The position numbers and the translations under genes were made by a program. From NCBI GenBank assembly GCA_028280675.1, contig JANQLI010000021.1, forward strand, positions 1 to 5,680: a stretch of 5,680 nucleotides of DNA. Direction: 5' to 3'. Each line of letters begins with the position of its first letter. The first letter of the stretch is position 1. Positions 1 to 5,680 of this stretch are shown here, in pieces. A model generated the notes under the pieces. The model did not search any database and was not told where the DNA came from. It saw only the letters and a list, made by a program, of their open reading frames with translations. This DNA comes from Alphaproteobacteria bacterium. GTDB taxonomy: Bacteria; Pseudomonadota; Alphaproteobacteria; SMXP01.

Positions 1-323
1 CCAACGGCAAAACCATCCAGCCGGACCATGAGATGCAGGGAAGTATTGTGAACAATATATTCGGCATCATTCTCGACCCGGCAAAATTCGGTGACCTCAG
101 CGCCATGCGCAAAGAAATTACAGCCTATGCCGATTATGTAACGGCCTCCCCAGCGCAAAATGCAGATGCGCCTGTCCTCGTTCCAGGACAACCGGAACAC
201 CTGAGTGCAGAAGAGCGGCGCACCCATGGCATTGAGGTCGATGCGACAACATGGCAGCAATTACGTGACAGCGCCGACGCGTTAGGCCTTGATCGTGCCG
301 CACTCGAAGCCCTCTCGTCATAG
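1..323 (+). CDS. Ldh family (malate/L-lactate dehydrogenase-like) oxidoreductase, C-terminal fragment
   Basis: This is the 3' end of a gene that begins before the window. The open frame runs from base 3 without a stop to TAG at 321-323, giving 106 visible residues. The family normally has about 330-360 residues, so roughly the last third is present. Family members are cytoplasmic NAD(P)H-dependent enzymes that interconvert 2-oxo acids and 2-hydroxy acids (malate, lactate, ureidoglycolate, diketogulonate) or reduce cyclic imines. Recognition rests on typical C-terminal features: a hydrophobic strand leading into ILDPAKFGD, then MRKEITAYADYV, then VLVPGQPE followed by EERRTHGIEVD and a closing helix TWQQLRDSADALG. 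The VPG-(E/Q)-PE / ERR / GI-x-(L/V)-D pattern is characteristic of this family. The ATG at 33 is internal, because the match continues upstream of it. The catalytic and cofactor-binding regions lie outside the window, so the substrate cannot be assigned. The gene converges on mnmC, 7 bp away. Confidence 0.85.
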   Translation, partial: NGKTIQPDHEMQGSIVNNIFGIILDPAKFGDLSAMRKEITAYADYVTASPAQNADAPVLVPGQPEHLSAEERRTHGIEVDATTWQQLRDSADALGLDRAALEALSS

Positions 324-330
324 AGATACG

Positions 331-2283
331 TTAGCGGCTGCGTTTGATCTGCCGCATCAAGAAACGTGCAGGATGCAACGTATCAACGATACTTTTTTCG
401 AGCGGTAAAGGCGCGCCGCAAACTTGGCTGGCGATTAACTCCGCAGAGATCAGAGCCGTTGTTAACCCGCGCGACCCCAAAGCAACATGGGCATAAAGAC
501 CAGGTAAATACTGGGGTTCAGGAAACGCGCCCAAAGGGCCATGCCGAAACCGCTCATAGGCGGTGCGATAATAGTCTGCATCAGGCACGGGACCAGCCAC
601 GGGGTGACGATCAGGCGTCGTGCACCTCAGCGCCGCACGGCCGCGCACCTCCGGGGTCAGATCGCCACCGATAAGGTCTGGAAGAAAGGCGTTGATACCG
701 TCAACATTCTTTTTATGATCACTGCGCTTGACGGCGGGTTGTCCGTTCCGCGAGGACACTTTGTCATAGGTCGCCCCAATCGCATGGCGACCATCGCGTG
801 AAGGGATCATATAGGACCCAAAAGAGAGCACCGATTTCAACGAGCGGCTTGTCTCTGTTTCCGGCACCAAACTCATCTGCCCCCGGAAGGCTTGCAAAGG
901 CAACCATGAGACCTGCCCAAAACGCAGCGCGTCAATGCCATTGGCAAGCACAAAAACAGGCGCTTGCGCCATCACCACACCGCGCGCATCTTTCAAACGC
1001 CATTCAGCATTATCGTACTCAATCTGTTCTATGGCGATGCCTGTGTGGACAGGCACATCACGCAACAGCGCTTCACAAAAAGCGCGCGGAGCAATCCACC
1101 CTCCATTCGGATAATAAAGCGCCGCATGCGAGACAGAAACGCCTGCAAGCTCTTTTGCCTCACGTGCTGTGACCCACCGCATCATGCTTTCAGGCAATGT
1201 TTGATCTTTTGCCAGAGCCTGTAAGCGGCGATGCTCTTTTTCATCACGCGCGAATTGCAAAACACCGCAAAGATCATGCGGGATTTCTGCGCCGTCTGCG
1301 ATTAAAGATTGCAGGCCTTGAAGGGTTGCGCGAAATGCTTCGCCATAGAATCGGCCTTCCGGGGTTTGATCGACTGCAAAACGCGGCATCAACATGCCTT
1401 CAGGATTGCCCGACGCCTCTTGTGCAATGCCGTCATGGCGATCAATGACCTGCACATCCCAGCCACGGCGCGCAAAAGCAAACGCTGTGGATGCCCCAGC
1501 AATACCGGCGCCAAGAACAACGACTTTGTGATCCCCTTCATGTGGTGACGGCGTGGTGTACCAGGGTGCTTTTTGTAGTGGCGCTTCCGCGCCATGGAAA
1601 CGCGCCTCTGTCATATGACGCTTTCGCCCAAAGCCCGGCACACGTGTCACTTCGAAACCATTGGCTTCTAAATTGCTCCGCACATGACCCGCCGACGTGA
1701 ATGTCGCTGCTGTGGCGCCATCGGCGCTGAGCCGCGCCATCTCGGCGAACATGGCCTCTTGCCACATGTCAGGATTTTGCGCTGGCGAAAATCCATCCAG
1801 ATACCAAGCATCTATTTTTGCCTCACACTCACGCAACATCGCAATGACGTCTCCGACCATCAGCGTTAGCGTGATCCCATCGGGCAAGGCAATGCGATGA
1901 AAACCCGGCTGCGGATCGGGATAGAGGGGCAAAAGCATTGACGTGAGGTCTATGAGCTCTGCCCAAGGTGCAAGCGCTTGCGCCATATCGCCGCGCGTCA
2001 TGGGATAGGCTTCGAGTGATAAGTAATGCAGCTCAGCGCCTTTGGGCCGGTGACGCCGCCACAGATCCCATGTGGCGAGAAAATTCAGACCGCTGCCAAA
2101 TCCCGTTTCGCAAATGCAAAACCGGTCTTTCCTGCGCCACGCATCCGGCAAACCATTCCCCCGCAAGAACACATAGCGGCTTTCCTCAAGGCCATCTTCG
2201 GCGGAAAAATAGACATCATGAAAGCGGCGTGACACGGGGGTCAGGCCGTCTTTCCAATCAAGCTCGGCGGTGTCAATGGGCAT
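331..2283 (-). CDS. mnmC: Bifunctional tRNA mnm5s2U biosynthesis protein MnmC (methyltransferase + FAD-dependent oxidoreductase)
   Basis: This 650-residue protein is close to the E. coli MnmC length of about 668. It completes modification of U34 in tRNAs reading split-box codons: the FAD domain removes the carboxymethyl group of cmnm5(s2)U to give nm5(s2)U, and the methyltransferase domain adds a methyl from SAM to give mnm5(s2)U. The N-terminal methyltransferase domain (about 1-235) has the SAM motif ETGFGSGLN at 59-67 and WYLDGFSPAQNP at 160-171, which carries the acidic residue of this family. After a short linker, the oxidoreductase domain opens with VVVLGAGIAGAS near 254-265 (GxGxxG) and the following acidic Asp in VIDRHDG. 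SGNPEGMLMPRF (291-302) and DRHPVAGPVPD near the C-terminus are also typical. The start is ATG at 2283; an in-frame TAA at 2314-2316 excludes a much longer N-terminus. The Shine-Dalgarno sequence is weak. The gene is probably monocistronic within the window and shows no sign of frameshift or loss of either activity. Confidence 0.97.
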   Translation of the reverse strand: MPIDTAELDWKDGLTPVSRRFHDVYFSAEDGLEESRYVFLRGNGLPDAWRRKDRFCICETGFGSGLNFLATWDLWRRHRPKGAELHYLSLEAYPMTRGDMAQALAPWAELIDLTSMLLPLYPDPQPGFHRIALPDGITLTLMVGDVIAMLRECEAKIDAWYLDGFSPAQNPDMWQEAMFAEMARLSADGATAATFTSAGHVRSNLEANGFEVTRVPGFGRKRHMTEARFHGAEAPLQKAPWYTTPSPHEGDHKVVVLGAGIAGASTAFAFARRGWDVQVIDRHDGIAQEASGNPEGMLMPRFAVDQTPEGRFYGEAFRATLQGLQSLIADGAEIPHDLCGVLQFARDEKEHRRLQALAKDQTLPESMMRWVTAREAKELAGVSVSHAALYYPNGGWIAPRAFCEALLRDVPVHTGIAIEQIEYDNAEWRLKDARGVVMAQAPVFVLANGIDALRFGQVSWLPLQAFRGQMSLVPETETSRSLKSVLSFGSYMIPSRDGRHAIGATYDKVSSRNGQPAVKRSDHKKNVDGINAFLPDLIGGDLTPEVRGRAALRCTTPDRHPVAGPVPDADYYRTAYERFRHGPLGAFPEPQYLPGLYAHVALGSRGLTTALISAELIASQVCGAPLPLEKSIVDTLHPARFLMRQIKRSR

Positions 2284-2451
2284 GTCCAGTGATGCGTATC
2301 CTTCCAGGCGCGCTTATAGCCGATTCGAAAGCGCCGCTGGCCTTAACATGCCCCCTGGATAACCACCATTTGGCCGACAACTTTTTTGCCCCTGTCAAAA
2401 CATAACTGGGTGGTAAGCTTCTGCCATATTTTGTAAATGGAGGAGCAAAAG
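2284..2451. other. Divergent intergenic region between mnmC and the DUF1838 gene
   Basis: This 168-bp stretch separates the start codons of two divergent genes, so it must hold the 5' leader and probably the promoter of each. I could not place a convincing -35/-10 pair on either strand: AT-rich candidates such as CATAAC (2401-2406) and CATATT (2425-2430) lack a -35 at suitable spacing. A 6-bp inverted repeat, GCGCTT (2310-2315) and AAGCGC (2329-2334) with a 13-nt loop, lies in the mnmC leader. It is short enough to be chance. No riboswitch-like or tRNA-like fold was recognised. Confidence 0.6.
2439..2445 (+). promoter_or_regulatory. Shine-Dalgarno sequence that decides the DUF1838 start
   Basis: GGAGGAG lies 6 nt before ATG 2452-2454 and is a near-perfect ribosome binding site. 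An in-frame ATG at 2437 overlaps this site and has no ribosome binding site of its own, so 2452 is the likely start. That start also places the twin-arginine motif near residue 8, as expected for a Tat signal. Confidence 0.85.
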
Positions 2452-3459
2452 ATGAAAAGTTTAAATCTCAGCCGCCGTCAAATGATGTTGAGCACAGGTG
2501 GCTTAGGCATGGCTGCAGGGGCGTCATTAGCTATTGGCACCGCACCGGCACAAGCCGCCGGATCGAGGGTCACACCGGAAGCTCTCACGGCAGGTGACTT
2601 TGACCTAACCACAGCAAAAGACAATAAACTCACTTACGCCCGCATGCTTGGTAATCTCGATACCAGTAAAACCAAATATGGCTGGTATTCGGGCCTCGTC
2701 ATGTCTGTACAAGATAATAAGAAACTCGAAAACCTGTTCATGATGGAGGGATTTAGCTGTGCGCGTCTTGTCCCGCAAGAAGACGGCACATTCCAAAAGC
2801 TGCTGCGCGAAGTTGGGTATTATAAAGATCTCAAAACTGGCGAGATCATGGAAGAATGGGATAACCCATTCAATGGTGAGCGCGTGCGCGTTGTTCCGAT
2901 CGCCAATGATCCTTTTAATCACTACATTCGCGAGACCTACCCCGAACCGCCAAGCTATGGCGGGCTGAACCAAGAGAAACGCGAGCCGATCCCATTCATT
3001 CTGCCATGGATCCCGCGCGGGGATGTGATGAATATGGATAACCATATTCACCTGCTCTACCCGAGCGCCATGCAGCCCGATGAATGGCCACGTGAATCCC
3101 CTGGGCCGATGACACGCGTTACTGAGCACTTCATGTATCAAATTGATATGGCGGAACTGCAAAATGCGGAGAACACGTCTGTCAAAACTCGCGGCACGTG
3201 GAGCCGCACCACACCCTGGCTCCCGTGGATGCTGATGGATCAAGCCCCTGGACACATTCTGTATCAATGCTTCATGGGCAGCACGGATAATATCGAAGAC
3301 ATTAGTGAGGATATCCTCGAATACACCCAGAAGAATTATCCGATCTATATGGAGGCGCCGGATACCTGGGTCGATCCAAGCTATTCAAGTTTGGAAAATT
3401 ATATCCGTCAGCAAGAACCCGCACCGCGCAAAGATGCGCCCCCTGCGGATGCGGGCTAA
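2452..3459 (+). CDS. Tat-exported DUF1838 family protein
   Basis: This 335-residue protein belongs to the DUF1838 family, whose function is unknown to me. The N-terminus is a clear twin-arginine signal: LSRRQMML at residues 6-13, a hydrophobic Gly/Ala-rich stretch to about 30, and an AQA-A cleavage site near 35/36. The folded mature protein of about 300 residues should therefore be exported to the periplasm. The DUF1838 assignment rests on recognisable blocks: YGWYSGLVMSV (76-86), MMEGFSCARLVP (97-108), LLREVGYYKDLKTGE (117-131), EWDNPFNGERVRVVPIANDP (135-154) and GTWSRTTPWLPWMLM (248-262). It is rich in Trp and Tyr, has only two Cys (103, 273) and no haem motif. A Tat signal suggests folding or cofactor loading before export, but no cofactor site is visible. 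It is flanked by minus-strand genes on both sides and so probably forms its own transcription unit. The C-terminal tail is Pro/Ala-rich and probably disordered. The family call is firm, and no enzymatic role can be given. Confidence 0.87.
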   Translation: MKSLNLSRRQMMLSTGGLGMAAGASLAIGTAPAQAAGSRVTPEALTAGDFDLTTAKDNKLTYARMLGNLDTSKTKYGWYSGLVMSVQDNKKLENLFMMEGFSCARLVPQEDGTFQKLLREVGYYKDLKTGEIMEEWDNPFNGERVRVVPIANDPFNHYIRETYPEPPSYGGLNQEKREPIPFILPWIPRGDVMNMDNHIHLLYPSAMQPDEWPRESPGPMTRVTEHFMYQIDMAELQNAENTSVKTRGTWSRTTPWLPWMLMDQAPGHILYQCFMGSTDNIEDISEDILEYTQKNYPIYMEAPDTWVDPSYSSLENYIRQQEPAPRKDAPPADAG

Positions 3460-4241
3460 GCCTGTGAACGCAGCATTGTGACGTGGATGCCGCATTCGGT
3501 TTTATCTTGACCGTTCCAGCGGCCTCCGCGCACATCATCATCCGAATCGACCGGTTGCGTACACGGCCAACAGCCAATCGATGGGTAACCCTGTTCGACA
3601 AGGGGATGACGCGGCAAACCACTTGACTCAAAAGCCGCTTCCACATCATCGCGCGTCCACCAGGCAAGGGGATTCACTTTGATGTGTCCCCCGCTTAACT
3701 CAAGACGGGGAAGGCGCACGCGCAATCCGCCATGCATTTGTTTGCGTCCATTGATCCACGCATCATAGCCACTTAAGGCTTTTTGCAGCGGCAACACTTT
3801 ACGGATATGGCAGCATTGATCCGTGTCCCATTGCCATAACGATTCATCGGCATCGTGTTCAGCAAGATCTGCAGGATCGGGCGTCACCGATTGCACATTG
3901 GTTAGCCCCAATTGCTTGATCAACTTATTGCGATAGGTCAGGGTTTGGGCAAAGTGCATACCTGTTTCAAGAAAGATAACAGGCAAATCCTTTTTCACCC
4001 GCGCCACAAGATCAAGAAGCACAGCCGATTCCGCACCGAAAGAAGACACGAGGGCAATGCGTCCATCAAATTCATCGATCATCGCCCGCAGAAATGTTTC
4101 TGCATCCGCATCGGCATGCTGGGCATCCAATGTGGCAAGATCAGGTATGCTTGGCAACGTCTCCGGTGTGGTGACTTTGTCCTGCGCAATCTTCTCAGCC
4201 AGCAATTGCGCCTGATCTTTATGGATGACAGAATCAGTCAA
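3456..4241 (-). CDS. cysH: [4Fe-4S] adenylyl-sulfate (APS) reductase, CysH family
   Basis: This 261-residue cytoplasmic enzyme of assimilatory sulfate reduction reduces activated sulfate to sulfite, with thioredoxin as usual electron donor. The substrate-binding loop SSFGAES is at 66-72 and LETGMHFAQTL at 91-101. The catalytic cysteine is C250 in KTECGIH near the C-terminus. The cysteine pairs C143-C144 (DQCCHIRK) and C224/C227 (GCWPC) form the four-cysteine [4Fe-4S] signature of bacterial APS reductases, which the E. coli-type PAPS enzyme lacks, so APS is the likely substrate; this is inferred from family knowledge. The conserved fold starts around residue 35, and the first 33 or so residues are an extension. 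No in-frame ATG exists before residue 54, which would be too late, so the start is taken as TTG at 4241, 9 nt after a GGAG. Stop is TAG at 3456-3458. It is the last gene of the sulfur operon seen here. Confidence 0.93.
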   Translation of the reverse strand: MTDSVIHKDQAQLLAEKIAQDKVTTPETLPSIPDLATLDAQHADADAETFLRAMIDEFDGRIALVSSFGAESAVLLDLVARVKKDLPVIFLETGMHFAQTLTYRNKLIKQLGLTNVQSVTPDPADLAEHDADESLWQWDTDQCCHIRKVLPLQKALSGYDAWINGRKQMHGGLRVRLPRLELSGGHIKVNPLAWWTRDDVEAAFESSGLPRHPLVEQGYPSIGCWPCTQPVDSDDDVRGGRWNGQDKTECGIHVTMLRSQA

Positions 4242-4247
4242 GCAAAA

Positions 4248-4754
4248 CTACTCCGCCGCTTGCGCTGTATAATGACGCTGATGAATCACAAATGCGCGTT
4301 GATCCGTTGCAGGTTGATAGACATGGGTAAATTCTTCAAAGGCGTCGAGCCATCCGGACAAGGCGTTTTCATTGGTGACGGCAAAAGAATCAAACCCACA
4401 TCGCAACATATAAAAAGCTTGGTCACGCAGCACATCCCCGACAGCGCGTATTTCCCCTTCAAAGCCATAGCGGTCACGCAGCAGACGCGCATAAGAATAT
4501 GCGCGGCCGTCTGTATAGGCCGGAAATTCAAGCGCAATAAGATCAATCGCATGCAAACTGCCATTGATCAGGGAAGGCGGTTGGTCACTTTTCAAACGCA
4601 CGCCAACACGGCCTGCATGCGAGGCAAAGTGGTCGCGCTGTTCACGCCAGCAATCATAACCCACGATGACATTGCCGGTTGCTGGAATGTCTGCATCGTC
4701 ATCAACGGCGATCCAGGTATCTTCCACAATCTGATTGTTTTTAATCAGTGGCAT
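4248..4754 (-). CDS. DUF934 family protein, sulfite-reductase-associated
   Basis: This 168-residue protein of the DUF934 family usually sits directly downstream of single-chain nitrite/sulfite reductases and is annotated as probably involved in sulfite reduction; its biochemical role is unsettled. The family core is visible at about 70-125: IDLIALEFPAYTDGRAYSYA (70-89), then LLRDRYGFEGEIRAVGDVLR (91-110) and DQAFYMLRCGFDSFAV (111-126). It has no signal peptide, membrane segment or metal-binding cysteine cluster, with only two scattered Cys (35, 119), so it is probably a cytoplasmic accessory protein. The start ATG at 4754 overlaps the end of the reductase gene by 14 bp and has a strong AAGGAG 7 nt upstream, which implies tight translational coupling. 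Its TAG stop (4248-4250) is in the same frame as cysH, with only two sense codons between. Family identity is confident, the function is not. Confidence 0.88.
   Translation of the reverse strand: MPLIKNNQIVEDTWIAVDDDADIPATGNVIVGYDCWREQRDHFASHAGRVGVRLKSDQPPSLINGSLHAIDLIALEFPAYTDGRAYSYARLLRDRYGFEGEIRAVGDVLRDQAFYMLRCGFDSFAVTNENALSGWLDAFEEFTHVYQPATDQRAFVIHQRHYTAQAAE
4251..4257 (-). promoter_or_regulatory. Probable Shine-Dalgarno for cysH, inside the end of the DUF934 gene
   Basis: Read on the minus strand this is GGCGGAG, the last codons of the DUF934 gene just before its TAG. Its GGAG core lies 9 nt upstream of TTG 4241. It is the only ribosome-binding-like sequence near the 5' end of cysH, and it supports TTG as the start, with translation coupled to termination of the upstream gene. 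Confidence 0.5.
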
Positions 4755-5680
4755 AGAGTTTCTCCTTAAATGGCGCCACGCCTAAACGTGCGAAAGTGTC
4801 ATTGAACACTTCGCCTTTTTGCCGCTCCGCCAGATACACATCGACAATTGTTTCAATGGCGTCCACAACATCGTCATAAGAAAATGCAGGGCCGACAATT
4901 TTGCCCAAAGATGTTTGTTCGGTCGCGCTCCCGCCGAGAGTGATTTGATAAAATTCCGTACCCTTTTTATCGACGCCCAAAATGCCGATATTGCCGACAT
5001 GGTGATGGCCGCAGGCATTGATGCATCCGGAAATTTTGATCTTCAAATCGCCAATATCGTGTTGACGCTGCAAATCGGCAAAGCGTTCGGAAATACGTTG
5101 CGCAACCGGTATAGAGCGTGCATTGGCAAGGTTACAATAATCAAGACCAGGGCACGCAATCATATCGGAAATCAATCCGATATTCGCGGTTGCCAATTCT
5201 GCGCCATTCAAAGCGGACCACACATCAAAGAGGTCGGCTTTTCTCACATACGGCAAAACAAGATTTTGCTCATGGGTGGCGCGAATTTCATTGTGGCTAT
5301 AGCGCTCGGACAAATCGGCAACAAGATCCATTTGATCTGACGTAATATCGCCGGGAATACCGCCAATGGGCTTGAGCGACACATTCACAATGGCGTATCC
5401 GGGCTGTTTGTGGCTGGCCACATTAGACGTCACCCATTGCGCAAAAGCGGGCACTTCGGCAAGCTTCAATTGATAAGATGCGTCATCATCCGGCAGATCT
5501 TCATAGTCAGGCGGTGCGAAATAGGCATGGATGCGGTTAATTTCATCTTGCGGCAGCGCAAGTGGGCCATCTTTAAGATGCAACCATTCATCTTCGACAA
5601 GCCGCGTGAATTCATCCACACCGGTTTCGTTGACGAGGATTTTAATTCGCGCCTTGTATTTATTATCGCGCCGCCCAAGC
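4741..5680 (-). CDS. cysI: Siroheme/[4Fe-4S] nitrite/sulfite reductase, C-terminal part (5' end outside window)
   Basis: This is the C-terminal 312 residues of an assimilatory sulfite reductase of the nitrite/sulfite reductase family, which reduces sulfite to sulfide with six electrons in the cytoplasm. The family is usually about 550 residues, so a little over half is present. The frame stays open to the right edge. The upstream residues LGRRDNKYKARIKI are strongly family-like, so the GTG at 5619 is internal and not the start. The cofactor signature is intact: CPGLDYC at fragment residues 176-182 (C-x5-C) and GCINACGHH at 218-226 (C-x3-C) together bind the [4Fe-4S] cluster bridged to siroheme. 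The ACPGLDYCNLANARS and GHHHVGNIGILGVDKKG contexts resemble the CysI type of pseudomonads and alphaproteobacteria more than plant-type nitrite reductase. Sulfite is preferred as substrate because cysH is in the same operon. The electron donor (ferredoxin or a flavoprotein) cannot be read from this part. Confidence 0.93.
   Translation of the reverse strand, partial: LGRRDNKYKARIKILVNETGVDEFTRLVEDEWLHLKDGPLALPQDEINRIHAYFAPPDYEDLPDDDASYQLKLAEVPAFAQWVTSNVASHKQPGYAIVNVSLKPIGGIPGDITSDQMDLVADLSERYSHNEIRATHEQNLVLPYVRKADLFDVWSALNGAELATANIGLISDMIACPGLDYCNLANARSIPVAQRISERFADLQRQHDIGDLKIKISGCINACGHHHVGNIGILGVDKKGTEFYQITLGGSATEQTSLGKIVGPAFSYDDVVDAIETIVDVYLAERQKGEVFNDTFARLGVAPFKEKLYATD
4762..4767 (-). promoter_or_regulatory. 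Shine-Dalgarno for the DUF934 gene within the reductase coding sequence
   Basis: Minus-strand AAGGAG lies 7 nt upstream of ATG 4754 and is embedded in the final codons of the sulfite reductase gene. It fixes the DUF934 start and explains how the overlapping gene is translated. Confidence 0.8.

Noticed and set aside
341..366. Imperfect inverted repeat CGTTTGAT / ATCAAGAAACG as an intrinsic terminator
   Set aside because: The stem needs a 3-nt bulge, is not GC-rich and is not followed by a T-run on either strand. It sits inside the conserved end of mnmC.
2310..2340. Possible tRNA T-arm or regulatory hairpin around the TTCGAA in the mnmC leader
   Set aside because: The bases flanking TTCGAA do not form a T-stem, no acceptor or anticodon arm is present, and the 6-bp GCGCTT/AAGCGC stem has a 13-nt loop and no conserved motif. 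Chance is a sufficient explanation.
2365..2436. Candidate sigma-70 promoter elements upstream of the DUF1838 gene (TTGGCC, TTGCCC, CATAAC, CATATT)
   Set aside because: No pair has both acceptable matches and 16-18 bp spacing, so none was annotated as a promoter.
2437..2451. ATG at 2437 as the start of the DUF1838 protein
   Set aside because: It overlaps the GGAGGAG that serves ATG 2452 and has no ribosome binding site of its own.
2605..3267. A 220-codon minus-strand open frame opposite the DUF1838 gene
   Set aside because: The plus-strand frame has a Tat signal, a strong Shine-Dalgarno and conserved family blocks. The antisense translation resembles no protein and is explained by codon bias of the real gene.
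3912..4769. A 285-codon plus-strand open frame spanning cysH and the DUF934 gene
   Set aside because: It lies wholly antisense to well-recognised conserved genes, its translation is rich in Arg, Ile, His and Cys without any recognisable domain, and I see no convincing ribosome binding site. It is best read as a shadow frame.
5617..5619. GTG at 5619 as the start of the sulfite reductase
   Set aside because: Conserved family residues continue upstream in the same frame to the window edge, so the gene is cut by the edge and this GTG encodes an internal Val.

Overview
This window looks like an ordinary chromosomal segment of a proteobacterium, most likely an alphaproteobacterium. The main pointer is the minus-strand gene order of a single-polypeptide nitrite/sulfite reductase, a DUF934 protein and a [4Fe-4S] APS-reductase-type CysH. 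That arrangement is common in Alphaproteobacteria and also occurs, at least in part, in pseudomonads. Base composition looks balanced and even across the window. I see no mobile element, phage gene, CRISPR array, tRNA or rRNA. Genus cannot be decided from the sequence.

Layout: (1) 1-323 (+) is the 3' end of a malate/L-lactate dehydrogenase (Ldh)-family NAD(P)H oxidoreductase, cut by the left edge. (2) 331-2283 (-) is a complete mnmC, the bifunctional enzyme that finishes the mnm5s2U34 wobble modification of tRNA; it converges on the Ldh gene with 7 bp between the stops. (3) 2284-2451 is the only sizeable non-coding stretch and must hold the divergent 5' regions of mnmC and the next gene. (4) 2452-3459 (+) encodes a Tat-exported DUF1838 protein of unknown function. 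(5) 3456-5680 (-) is the distal part of an assimilatory sulfate-reduction operon, transcribed from the right: cysI-like sulfite reductase (5' end off the right edge), then a DUF934 protein overlapping it by 14 bp, then cysH, separated from DUF934 by 6 bp and probably starting at TTG. The cysH and DUF1838 stop codons overlap tail to tail.

The three sulfur genes act together. CysH reduces activated sulfate (adenylyl sulfate) to sulfite, the siroheme/[4Fe-4S] reductase takes sulfite to sulfide, and the DUF934 protein is a conserved but poorly understood companion of that reductase. The mnmC, Ldh and DUF1838 genes have no evident link to sulfur assimilation beyond adjacency. The point most worth a second look is the DUF934/cysH junction: both genes are in the same frame, divided only by a TAG stop and two sense codons, and cysH seems to lack an ATG start. 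I found no convincing undescribed system here.
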